A stretch of DNA of 41,909 bases from Pseudomonas citronellolis (GTDB lineage Bacteria > Pseudomonadota > Gammaproteobacteria > Pseudomonadales > Pseudomonadaceae). Shown piece after piece: positions 1 through 6,194 of the stretch. The translations under genes and the position numbers were made by a program. Where the stretch lies: NCBI RefSeq assembly GCF_029335315.1, contig NZ_JARJLT010000069.1, positions 1 through 41,909 of the forward strand, read 5' to 3'. Below the pieces are notes generated by a model that was not told the DNA's origin, searched no databases, and was given only the letters and a program-made list of their open reading frames with translations. The number at the start of each line of letters is the position of its first letter. The stretch's first letter is position 1.

Positions 1-101
1 ATGTGCTGGTAGGGAGTGCGGCCGGCACGCTGGATAATCCAGCCGGCGACCAGGGGGAGTGCCAGCAGCTTGGCCAGCAGGTTCCAGATGATCTGCTTCA
101 T
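1..101 (-). CDS. Partial small membrane protein, runs off left edge
   Basis: An ATG at 99-101 overlaps the stop of the next gene upstream (98-514) as ATGA, which suggests translational coupling. The visible 33 residues begin MKQIIWNLLAKLLALPLVAG, a hydrophobic stretch like a single membrane anchor, followed by WIIQRAGRTPYQH. The frame stays open to the window edge. The product is not identified; short membrane proteins of this style are common in the early left operons of Pseudomonas phages. Confidence 0.6.
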   Translation of the reverse strand, partial: MKQIIWNLLAKLLALPLVAGWIIQRAGRTPYQH

Positions 102-514
102 TCGTCGTCACCCTCGCTGCTGCCCGCCTGGATGGTGACCTTCAGCGGGAACTGCTCGAACCAGGACTGCGCCAGAGCCAGGCCGATGCGGAACCCCTTG
201 AGCTTGTCGCCGGTAAGCACAATCGGATCGTCTTCGCCGAGTCGAATCTCGGTGTCAGACGTCGTGGACAGAACCTTCTCGATGTTTCCCATCTTCCGCT
301 GGTGCCATCCGACCAGCAGTTCGGCAACGCGCTTCAGCTCGGTGTTCGAGAAGAAATCCTCGAGCATCTCGCGGAGCTCGTCCTTGGCGTCCTGGGCGCT
401 CTCCATCGCCCCGCCATCGCCGTCGAATGGGCCGCCGACCACCGACCAGGCGCTGGCGAAGACCTGGGCTTGTTGCATGATGGAGTCGATGGAGATGGTG
501 TTTTCTTCGGGCAT
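98..514 (-). CDS. Phage hypothetical protein, acidic, 138 aa
   Basis: The ATG at 514 is preceded by a good GAGGA ribosome-binding site. The protein is soluble and acidic: helical in the N-terminal half (MQQAQVFASAW, AKDELREMLEDFFSNTELKRVAELLVGWHQRKM), then a strand-rich C-terminal part ending in SSEGDDE. No family was recognised. It overlaps the partial membrane gene downstream by 4 bp and follows gene 576-881 after 61 bp, so both may be read from the LexA-controlled promoter at 886-909 as well as from PL. Confidence 0.7.
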   Translation of the reverse strand: MPEENTISIDSIMQQAQVFASAWSVVGGPFDGDGGAMESAQDAKDELREMLEDFFSNTELKRVAELLVGWHQRKMGNIEKVLSTTSDTEIRLGEDDPIVLTGDKLKGFRIGLALAQSWFEQFPLKVTIQAGSSEGDDE

Positions 515-575
515 GACTTGTCCTCGACGCCTGCTGGCGCGGAAAAGGATGTGGTTGTGTCGCGCCCTGAGGGCG

Positions 576-881
576 CTACTGCGGAGGCGGAGGTAGCCGG
601 CAGTGCCAGCTCTGCGAATAGGAGGTGTCGCCGTGGAACTCGAATCCGGTGATCACCAGCGCATTCGTTCCCATGCCGTGGATCTGGATGTCGTACAGCT
701 TCGGCAGGGCCTGGTCAGAAGGTCCGAGCTTGAGCGTTTCGGCGATAAGCGATGTTCTGCCGAGCGGCGTGTGGTGGTCGTAGCGTATCTGCACGTCACC
801 ACGGAAGGGCTTGGCGGAGTCGAACAGCCGGCGCGGGATCGGCTTGCCGTTGCGGCGCATCAGGCGAATATCGAAGAACAT
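576..881 (-). CDS. Phage protein behind a LexA box, 101 aa
   Basis: The ATG at 881 has no visible Shine-Dalgarno sequence. It lies only 4 bp from a near-consensus LexA operator (886-909), so the mRNA may be leaderless. The protein is basic at the N-terminus (MFFDIRLMRRNGKPIPRRLF), probably beta-rich, and ends in a proline run (LPPPPQ). No known domain was recognised. Its position directly under an SOS box implies transcription when RecA is activated, independently of the phage PL promoter. Function is unknown. Confidence 0.7.
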   Translation of the reverse strand: MFFDIRLMRRNGKPIPRRLFDSAKPFRGDVQIRYDHHTPLGRTSLIAETLKLGPSDQALPKLYDIQIHGMGTNALVITGFEFHGDTSYSQSWHCRLPPPPQ

Positions 882-885
882 GGCT

Positions 886-909
886 AATACTGTATAAATA
901 AACAGTATT
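886..909 (-). promoter_or_regulatory. LexA (SOS) box
   Basis: A 24-bp element with 7-bp inverted arms AATACTG and CAGTATT and an AT-only centre. The core CTG-N10-CAG occupies 890-905 (CTGTATAAATAAACAG), which closely matches the proteobacterial LexA consensus. It sits immediately upstream of the minus-strand gene 576-881. A TATACA hexamer on the minus strand inside the box could be the -10 element, so LexA binding would block the promoter directly. Confidence 0.85.
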
Positions 910-946
910 CTGCCGCTGCTTCTCGATGGCCGTCGAGTGCATCCCG

Positions 947-1951
947 TCAGGCCGTCGCCTCCATGTACGCCGCTACGAACTGCGTCGCCGCTTCAGCATT
1001 GATGGCGTTTCCGTAGGCGCGCAGGCGTCCCACTCGGGAGGAAGCCCCATCAGCCAGCGGGAATGTTCCGGGCTCAACTGGCCTCCACTTTTCGTCTCGG
1101 CAGCTGAGCCAGTCCGCATCTCGCCAGAAGCCGTTAACCGGGCCGCGCCCGAGGTGAGGCAGCTCACTGCTGCGAGATCCGGCCCATGGCTGCGCATTGC
1201 CTCCCTGATTCCGCCCTCCGTGCTGCGCACCCCCTTGTCCGCCAGTGATGCCGTGGGTGTTGGCCATCCCGTCAGGACTGCGGCGTGATTCAGGGTGATG
1301 TTCGACGTGGTGAAGTCCTGGGCGGGGTGGCGAATCGAGTCGCTCGCCGTCGGAGTTGGCCACGCTGCCAGCCAGGCAACCCGCCCCAGCAGGCCGTTGG
1401 CTTCGACGTTGCAATGGATTGACCCCCCATCCCGCCAATCCCGGGCTGTGGGCGTTGGCCACGAGCCACAAGCGTTGGCGGATATGCGGAGCACCGAAGC
1501 CCGCAGAGCACAAATCGAAAGCCCCGAAGGCGTAGCCCTCCGCTTCCAGGTCAGCCTGTACAAGGTCGAGCCACGCGAGTCCGCCGCCATCCGCAACCTG
1601 TTCTCCAAGGATTTCGCCAGGGCGGCGCTCTCGGATGAGGTGGTGCCAGGCCGGCCAAAGGTGCCGCTCGTCAGCAAATTCAAGTCTTTTGCCTGTCTTG
1701 CTGAAAGGTTGGCAAGGACAGGAACCCGTCCAAACAGGTCGGTCATCTGGCCAGCCTGCTCGGCGAAGGGCGAGAGACCAGACGCCGATGCCGGCGAAGA
1801 AGTGGCACTGGGTGTAAGGGCGGAGGTCATCGGGGTGCACGTCCTCTATGGATCGTTCGTCGACGTCGCCTGGCGCGATGTGGCCGGCGGCAATCAGGTT
1901 GCGGAGCCACTGCGCCGCGTAGGCGTCATGCTCGTTGTAGTAGGCCGCCAT
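947..1951 (-). CDS. C5-cytosine DNA methyltransferase (orphan)
   Basis: A 334-aa Dcm/HhaI-class enzyme that methylates cytosine C5 in DNA. Visible motifs: I ([19 protein letters not shown] binding), IV (GSCPCQPFS with the catalytic Cys), a VI-like GEQV, VIII ([10 protein letters not shown]) and X ([18 protein letters not shown]). The start is ATG at 1951, two bases after the stop of the upstream gene; the open frame extends further upstream, but that part lies inside the neighbouring gene. No restriction enzyme is adjacent, so the likely role is protection of phage DNA from host restriction, or epigenetic control. The variable region between motifs VIII and X carries repeated VAN/MAN motifs. 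Confidence 0.93.
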   Translation of the reverse strand: MAAYYNEHDAYAAQWLRNLIAAGHIAPGDVDERSIEDVHPDDLRPYTQCHFFAGIGVWSLALRRAGWPDDRPVWTGSCPCQPFSKTGKRLEFADERHLWPAWHHLIRERRPGEILGEQVADGGGLAWLDLVQADLEAEGYAFGAFDLCSAGFGAPHIRQRLWLVANAHSPGLAGWGVNPLQRRSQRPAGAGCLAGSVANSDGERLDSPPRPGLHHVEHHPESRRSPDGMANTHGITGGQGGAQHGGRNQGGNAQPWAGSRSSELPHLGRGPVNGFWRDADWLSCRDEKWRPVEPGTFPLADGASSRVGRLRAYGNAINAEAATQFVAAYMEATA

Positions 1952-1953
1952 GG

Positions 1954-2349
1954 TCACGCCGCACTGCGGTTCGGATGGGCGCCATAGGGCTGCCAACCGA
2001 TCTTCGGCGCCTTGGTCTTCTTGTCGATCAGGGGGTACCCTTTCTCGTCGGTGAGCGTGACGCGCGCTTTGATGTGCATATCGCGGCACTTCAGGGTGCG
2101 CCTGGCCAGGGCGATGAAGTCGTCGGCGTAGCTGGGAGCGTCGAACAAGACGCTGAGCTGCTTGGTCTTGGTGCCTGCCATGATCTCGTCGGCGCGCTTC
2201 TCGACGGCGGCCTGCCACTCGGTCGGGGTCAGGATGACGGGGCGCTGGTCGCCGCGGTCGTCCTTCATCATCCGCACGGTCTTGGTCGTCTTCTTCGCCT
2301 CGGCCATGGCGACATCGCGGGTCATCCCGAATACGGCGAAGGTGCTCAT
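1954..2349 (-). CDS. Phage hypothetical protein, 131 aa
   Basis: The ATG at 2349 has a strong GGAGG ribosome-binding site and overlaps the upstream stop as ATGA. The sequence starts MSTFAVFGMTRDVAMAEAKKTTK and continues with a charged, helical middle (TEWQAAVEKRADEIMAG) and a basic C-terminal half. It resembles conserved unnamed proteins of Pseudomonas phage early regions. It lies directly before the methyltransferase (2-bp gap), so the two are co-translated. No catalytic motif was recognised. Confidence 0.75.
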   Translation of the reverse strand: MSTFAVFGMTRDVAMAEAKKTTKTVRMMKDDRGDQRPVILTPTEWQAAVEKRADEIMAGTKTKQLSVLFDAPSYADDFIALARRTLKCRDMHIKARVTLTDEKGYPLIDKKTKAPKIGWQPYGAHPNRSAA

Positions 2350-2663
2350 ATCCGATCCTCCAGGTGCTTCGCCCACGAACTGATGGCAGTCCGCAGCTCG
2401 TCGGTCATGTCGTGCTCGCCGAGGAGCGTGCGCAGCTTTTTCAGGTCCATCTTCACGTAGCGCCTGAGGGCGCGGCGTTCGTCTTGCGAGCCTTCCAGCT
2501 CGGACTCCGCCTGGCGGAGCTGGCTTTCCAAGTCCTCCAGCTCGGCTTCGTGATCGGTCTCGCCGGCGGCGATGCGTCGGGCAAGCTCTACGGCGGCTTC
2601 CGGACACACGCCGGCGTAGCCTTCCAGCTCCTGGTCGGAGCAGGCTTGAACGGGGAGGGTCAT
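2346..2663 (-). CDS. Coiled-coil phage protein, 105 aa
   Basis: The ATG at 2663 has GGAG 8 nt upstream. Residues about 37-75 form a long charged helix (EAELEDLESQLRQAESELEG) predicted to be a coiled coil, and the C-terminus is also helical (ELRTAISSWAKHLEDRI). No enzymatic motif is present. Overlap with the next gene by ATGA suggests coupling. Function is unknown; it could be an oligomerisation or inhibitor protein. Confidence 0.7.
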   Translation of the reverse strand: MTLPVQACSDQELEGYAGVCPEAAVELARRIAAGETDHEAELEDLESQLRQAESELEGSQDERRALRRYVKMDLKKLRTLLGEHDMTDELRTAISSWAKHLEDRI

Positions 2664-2682
2664 GGTCTTCTCCGGTGGAGTA

Positions 2683-2711
2683 ACCCGGCCCCGTTTACGG
2701 CGGCGCCGGGT
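2683..2711 (-). other. Intergenic stem-loop
   Basis: Inverted repeat ACCCGGC / GCCGGGT (2683-2689 and 2705-2711) in the short gap between the genes at 2722-2904 and 2346-2663. No T tract follows on the minus strand, so it is not a clear terminator. It may be an mRNA processing or stability element. Confidence 0.45.
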
Positions 2712-2721
2712 ATCTAGTTGG

Positions 2722-2904
2722 CTATCGAGGTAGGCAAGGGGCTTTCAGTCCGCCGATTTCTACCTGGCGGATGCGTTGCCGCAGCCAGTCATGGTTCACG
2801 CCCAGGCCGCTCGCGATGTGCTGCCAGGTGCAGCCGGAGGCGCGGAGCTCGTAGGCGAGGGCAAGCTCGGCGTTGCCGAGTCGCCCGTAGGGTGTGGTGC
2901 TCAT
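2722..2904 (-). CDS. Small helix-turn-helix-like protein, 60 aa
   Basis: The ATG at 2904 overlaps the upstream gene by 4 bp. The sequence (YELRASGCTWQHIASGLGVN followed by HDWLRQRIRQ) has the spacing of a sigma-70 region 4 or resolvase-type helix-turn-helix. At 60 aa it would be a minimal DNA-binding protein. The partner site is unknown, and this is a fold inference only. Confidence 0.65.
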   Translation of the reverse strand: MSTTPYGRLGNAELALAYELRASGCTWQHIASGLGVNHDWLRQRIRQVEIGGLKAPCLPR

Positions 2905-3215
2905 TGCTCGCCCCGGTCGAGGGCGGCGGCTTCGCGGCGACCCTCTTCGTGAAGTCTCCGCGCCACGTTTTCGTTAACCGCTATTTCGTGGCGTGGGATG
3001 GCCAGGCACGGTGCCGATCCTTGTGGGCCAAGCGCATGGGCGTTGAGGATCAGCAGTTGCACCGCCTCGGCGGTCTCCTCGACGCCATGCCAGCGCATGA
3101 GCTCATCCAGCTTGGCGCGAACCCCGGGCCGAAGCCGGTGCCGCAGCTCCTCCTCGCCGAGCCGCTTGCGCTTCTCGGCTGCTGCCGCGTCGCGCTCTGC
3201 TTGGGTCTTGGCCAT
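2901..3215 (-). CDS. Phage hypothetical protein, basic, 104 aa
   Basis: The ATG at 3215 overlaps the previous stop as TGATG. The charged, mostly helical sequence opens MAKTQAERDAAAAEKRKRLG and contains LRPGVRAKLDELMRWHGVEETAEAVQLLI, a pattern like a ribbon-helix-helix or small coiled-coil protein. No family could be named. It is tightly packed with its neighbours in the left operon. Confidence 0.65.
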   Translation of the reverse strand: MAKTQAERDAAAAEKRKRLGEEELRHRLRPGVRAKLDELMRWHGVEETAEAVQLLILNAHALGPQGSAPCLAIPRHEIAVNENVARRLHEEGRREAAALDRGEQ

Positions 3216-3475
3216 CAGCCTTCCGCCCCCATGTCATCGCGCTTGCGGATGGTGAGCACCTCGGCGCGGTCGAGAGCCTGCTGGTGGCCGCGCCGGAAGC
3301 CGGCGACCAGGCCGGTGGCGGTGTCGATGATGTGGAAGAAGCCCTTGCCGGCGGGCTTCACCTGGTAGGCCGGCAGTTGCACGGCGATGGTGCGGCGCTC
3401 GGCGAAGGCCTGGCGGGCGGCGGCGGACTGGGTCAGCAGCTTGGCCAGGTTCGGGCGGATGTTCAGCTGTTGCAT
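3215..3475 (-). CDS. Phage hypothetical protein, 86 aa
   Basis: The ATG at 3475 is preferred over an in-frame GTG at 3484 because a GAGG ribosome-binding site lies 8 nt before the ATG. The sequence opens MQQLNIRPNLAKLLTQSAAA and includes GFFHIIDTATGLVAGFRRGHQQAL, which looks like a small beta-hairpin plus helix. No family was recognised. It is the first gene downstream of the hairpin that follows the reverse transcriptase. Confidence 0.65.
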   Translation of the reverse strand: MQQLNIRPNLAKLLTQSAAARQAFAERRTIAVQLPAYQVKPAGKGFFHIIDTATGLVAGFRRGHQQALDRAEVLTIRKRDDMGAEG

Positions 3476-3581
3476 GGCGATCACCTCGTCTGGTGGTGGC
3501 TTCCTTTCGGCAGCACTCGGTCGCGCGGCTGTGCGCCGGTGGGCGCCGCGGGGAGTGCTCTCGGAAAGAAACTGGGGGAGG

Positions 3582-3609
3582 GGAAAGGCCCGTCCGACGG
3601 GGCCTTTCC
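3582..3609 (-). terminator. Hairpin downstream of the DGR reverse transcriptase
   Basis: A perfect 10-bp stem GGAAAGGCCC / GGGCCTTTCC with an 8-nt loop lies in the 230-bp gap after the reverse transcriptase (stop at 3712). It lacks a strong T run on the minus strand, so it may act as a weak terminator or as a 3'-end stabiliser. The rest of the gap 3485-3711 shows no credible gene. Confidence 0.5.
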
Positions 3610-3711
3610 GTATCTCACAAACGCCGCCGTATGTGAGCGTTTCGGCGCGCCCGGCTTGTTGCCGAACTGCCTGGGCTGAAGGTCTACATGGCTGCCACTC
3701 CTCCTGCTGGG

Positions 3712-4803
3712 TTACTGGTAGGTCTTGGTCAGCGAGCCGCTGACCGACTTGCCTCGGCCCAAGATCACCTTCGCCAGCGCGGCGCGATCCTGGTGTGAAT
3801 GGCTGGCCTGGCGCAGCAGGCCGAAGTAGCTGTTGGCGACAGTCCGAAGCTCCTCCGACGGCGCGGCGGCTACTCGCCTAAGCGCCTCCTTCGCGGTCCG
3901 CTTCCTGGTAGTTCGCCGCCAGGGTTTGATGACGTGTCCGACGAAGTCGATGCCGCGATCAACCGGCTGCAGGATGGTCTTCGTTGGGTTGAGGCGTGCG
4001 CCCAGGCTGGGCAGGAAGGCCTCTATCGCGCTGCGCCACTCGTTGAGCTGCTGCGGCGACTCGTGCAGCAGCAGGAAGTCATCGACGTAGCGGATGTAGT
4101 GCCGCGCGCGCAACTGGTGCTTCGCGAACTGGTCCAGCGCGTCGAGGTAGATGTTGGCGAAGAACTGGCTGCTCAGATTGCCGATCGGCAGCCCCAGATG
4201 CGCAGGTTGTGCGGTCAGGCGCTTGTGCTGCGGCACCCGATTGAACAGATGCCGAGGGCTGCGCACCTCGTAGTCGGTGCGCGGGTCGTGCCAGAGCACC
4301 TGCACCGCCAAGCGCCGCCACCAGGTGCCATCGATCAGGCGCACCAACTGGTTGCTGAGCACGCGCTTGTCGATCGTGACGAAGAAGTTGGCCAGGTCCA
4401 TCTTCAGATAGTGGGCCGGCCGGCTCCAGTTCTGCGTCACGCTCCTGACCTTGCTTTCGAGCCGCTCGGCGGCGTACAGGGTGCCGCGGCCTGGGATGCA
4501 TGCACAGCTGTCGGCGATGAACTTCGCCTCGATGCTGGCGCCTACGCGGTTGTAGAGGAGATGATGCACGACGCGATCTCGAAACGTCGCAGCCCATACC
4601 TCTCGATGCTTCGGCCGGGTGACGACAAAGCAGATGGAGCGGCCTGGCTGGTAGGTGCCGGCCAGCAACTCGTCGTGCAGGTCCAGCAGATTTTCCTCTA
4701 GGTTCAGCTCGAAGCGACGCGCGCTGTTGGTGTTGCGCTTGTGGCGCCGACAGTCGAAATAGGCCTGGGCCAGGTCCTCGAAGGTGAAAGGGGCAACCGT
4801 CAA
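3712..4803 (-). CDS. DGR reverse transcriptase
   Basis: RNA-dependent DNA polymerase that copies the TR transcript. Residues 136-145 (DLANFFVTID) hold the motif A aspartate, 204-213 (GLPIGNLSSQ) the SQ-type motif typical of DGR enzymes where other reverse transcriptases have QG, and 239-242 the catalytic YVDD. The N-terminal part (FRDRVVHHLLYNRV) also fits the family. The start is uncertain: the frame is open through the TR, with an ATG at 4863 inside it. A TTG at 4803, just past the TR, gives 363 aa, the usual size, and is chosen here although its ribosome-binding site is weak. Confidence 0.93.
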   Translation of the reverse strand: MTVAPFTFEDLAQAYFDCRRHKRNTNSARRFELNLEENLLDLHDELLAGTYQPGRSICFVVTRPKHREVWAATFRDRVVHHLLYNRVGASIEAKFIADSCACIPGRGTLYAAERLESKVRSVTQNWSRPAHYLKMDLANFFVTIDKRVLSNQLVRLIDGTWWRRLAVQVLWHDPRTDYEVRSPRHLFNRVPQHKRLTAQPAHLGLPIGNLSSQFFANIYLDALDQFAKHQLRARHYIRYVDDFLLLHESPQQLNEWRSAIEAFLPSLGARLNPTKTILQPVDRGIDFVGHVIKPWRRTTRKRTAKEALRRVAAAPSEELRTVANSYFGLLRQASHSHQDRAALAKVILGRGKSVSGSLTKTYQ

Positions 4804-4804
4804 A

Positions 4805-4905
4805 TCTGCGGACGGGGCGGACGAGACGCTCGTTGTTCTTGTCGTTGTTGTTCTGCCAGCCATCCTCGAAGTCCATGTTGTAGGCGTTGTTGGCGGAGCG
4901 CTGCG
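4805..4905 (-). repeat. DGR template repeat (TR)
   Basis: A 101-bp non-coding template. On the minus strand it would read RSANNAYNMDFEDGWQ then NNNDKNNERLVRPVRR, with eight AAC codons, the typical DGR design in which AAC can mutate to many residues but not to a stop. It matches VR1 (5488-5588) over 101 bp and VR2 (6214-6313) over about 100 bp. Similarity stops abruptly at both ends. It lies between the Avd-like gene and the reverse transcriptase; 4906-5061 is non-coding and probably belongs to the template RNA. Confidence 0.97.
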
Positions 4906-5061
4906 ACCTATCGTGCTATCCACGTCGCCTCGCCGATTGCTCGACGGGGAAACTGCGCCAGGCCTCGCCGGTAGCCGGTGGTTCCTGTGGGTGCGCATGG
5001 CGGTGCCCAGCCGGGCAGCGGCACGACCAGATTTGGCGCGCAGGCAGGAGGGCCTTAACCC

Positions 5062-5418
5062 TCAAGCAACGGGCGCGGTTGCGGTGGCTTTCTTCCAGGC
5101 ATTGGCCTGGCGGCCGATGGAAGCGGTCAGCTTCATGGCCTTGGCTTGCTGCGGGATGCTGATGAATCGCTCGTTCACCATCGCGCGCAGCAGCTGGTTG
5201 ATCATCCAGATGCTTTCGAGGAGGTCATCCAGGTGCTGGCGCTTGTTCCGGGACATGTTCGCCCGACCAATCAGCACCAGGACCTGCAGGCTCTCGTCGC
5301 GGAGCTTCCCGCCGATGAGCTGCTTCATGTCCCGCGGGATGTGCCGCACCATGGCAAGGACCACGCCGAGGAGTTCCTCGGCACTGCGGTGGATTTCGAG
5401 CTCAGTGTGCAGCGCCAT
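5062..5418 (-). CDS. avd: Avd-like DGR accessory protein
   Basis: A 118-aa, almost entirely helical, basic protein fitting the four-helix-bundle Avd family, whose pentameric barrel binds the reverse transcriptase and template RNA. Residues such as PRDMKQLIGGKLRDESLQVL, LVLIGRANMSRNKRQHLDDL and a basic C-terminus (SIGRQANAWKKATATAPVA) fit the family. The ATG at 5418 is chosen over the upstream ATG at 5457 because GAGG lies 8 nt before it; the upstream ATG has no ribosome-binding site. It sits between the target genes and the TR, the usual Avd position. Confidence 0.85.
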   Translation of the reverse strand: MALHTELEIHRSAEELLGVVLAMVRHIPRDMKQLIGGKLRDESLQVLVLIGRANMSRNKRQHLDDLLESIWMINQLLRAMVNERFISIPQQAKAMKLTASIGRQANAWKKATATAPVA

Positions 5419-5439
5419 CCTGGCTACCTCGAAAAGCGA

Positions 5440-5455
5440 GGGCGCTGTCGCGCCC
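5440..5455 (-). other. Hairpin/cruciform downstream of VR1
   Basis: A perfect 6-bp stem GGGCGC / GCGCCC with a GACA loop (coding sense), 32 bp beyond the end of VR1. In the Bordetella phage DGR, a hairpin with a 4-nt GRNA-type loop just downstream of the VR is needed for efficient retrohoming. GACA fits that loop pattern. Confidence 0.6.
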
Positions 5456-5462
5456 ATGAATG

Positions 5463-5475
5463 AAGGATTGAAGGA
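5463..5475 (-). repeat. 13-bp motif shared downstream of both VRs (copy 1)
   Basis: TCCTTCAATCCTT in the coding sense, directly after the TAG stop of target 1. It is identical to 6177-6189 downstream of target 2 and I did not see it downstream of the TR. It lies between the VR and the hairpin at 5440-5455. Confidence 0.75.
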
Positions 5476-6075
5476 CTAGATGTATTTTCTGCGGACGGGG
5501 CGGACGAGACGCTCGTAGTCCTTGCCGTGGTAGTGCTGCCAGCCATCCTCGAAGTCCATGTAGTAGGCGCCGTAGGCGGAGCGCTGCGTGCTCGACCAGT
5601 GGTAGCCCTTGCTAAAGAGCTCGGGAGCGATCGCCTCGGCGATCTGGTTCTCGCGGCGCGCCCCCAGGTAGAAGTCGTTGTGGCCGTCTGCGGTGTACTC
5701 CGAGGCCCACTTCGCCGCCGGGTGCTCCTCGCTGTCGGCCAGCAGAGCCCGGGTGTTTGCCAGGCCGTCGCTGGCGCTGTCGGCCCCTTCGGTCTCGTGG
5801 CCGTGCCCGCCATAGGCTGCGCAAACCTCAGCGGCCGGGCCGCCGGCGACGATCAGGTAGTAGTCCCGGCCGCCATTCTCTCCGCGCATCAGGCCGAGGT
5901 TATGGCCGCCCTCGCCGGGCCAGTATTTGCCGAGCGGCGGAGCGCTACTGGCCGGCTCGAAGGCGCTGAGCAGGGCGCCATGAATGGGTTCGGCCTGAAT
6001 GTCCGGGCCGAAGAAGTTGATGGTCAGGTTGTCCAGGCGCCGGATATTCAGCGCGGGCAGTTGCTTCGCTTGCAT
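5476..6075 (-). CDS. DGR target protein 1 (C-type-lectin fold, DUF1566-like)
   Basis: A 199-aa protein. The N-terminal 140 residues are unassigned. The C-terminal 60 (DFYLGARRENQIAEAI, KGYHWSSTQRSAYGAYYMDF, then ERLVRPVRRKYI) match the lectin-like fold used by DGR targets, with VR1 as the last variable strands. Compared with TR, the asparagines became Y, G, Y, H, Y, H, D, Y and one Asp became Gly. There is no signal peptide or membrane segment, so it is cytoplasmic or virion-bound. The ATG at 6075 has GAGG upstream. The ligand is unknown. Confidence 0.9.
   Translation of the reverse strand: MQAKQLPALNIRRLDNLTINFFGPDIQAEPIHGALLSAFEPASSAPPLGKYWPGEGGHNLGLMRGENGGRDYYLIVAGGPAAEVCAAYGGHGHETEGADSASDGLANTRALLADSEEHPAAKWASEYTADGHNDFYLGARRENQIAEAIAPELFSKGYHWSSTQRSAYGAYYMDFEDGWQHYHGKDYERLVRPVRRKYI
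5488..5588 (-). repeat. DGR variable repeat 1 (VR1)
   Basis: 101 bp aligned without gaps to the TR at an offset of 683. There are ten differences, every one at a T on the plus strand (template A in the coding sense). The 3' end in coding sense (5488-5513) is identical to TR and should hold the initiation-of-mutagenic-homology site. Confidence 0.97.
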
Positions 6076-6162
6076 GGGAGGTCCTCAACGGAATGGGGCG
6101 CAGGCGGCCGGCGCTTACCCGGCGAGCTTCTGGTCTGACCGCGGTGGGCGCGGCCCCGCGAA

Positions 6163-6176
6163 TCGCCTGCTGGCGA
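6163..6176 (-). other. Possible hairpin downstream of VR2
   Basis: A 5-bp stem TCGCC / GGCGA with loop AGCA (coding sense), directly after the 13-bp motif and 37 bp beyond VR2. It is at nearly the same distance as the VR1 hairpin but shorter, so it is a weaker candidate for the retrohoming structure. Confidence 0.4.
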
Positions 6177-6189
6177 AAGGATTGAAGGA
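6177..6189 (-). repeat. 13-bp motif shared downstream of both VRs (copy 2)
   Basis: An exact copy of 5463-5475, located 5 bp after the TGA stop of target 2. Surrounding bases differ, so the identity is not just the edge of a long duplication. Confidence 0.75.
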
Positions 6190-6194
6190 GCGAA

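Noticed and set aside
947-1951. A restriction-modification system around the methyltransferase
   Set aside because: No restriction endonuclease-like gene is adjacent; the methyltransferase appears to stand alone.
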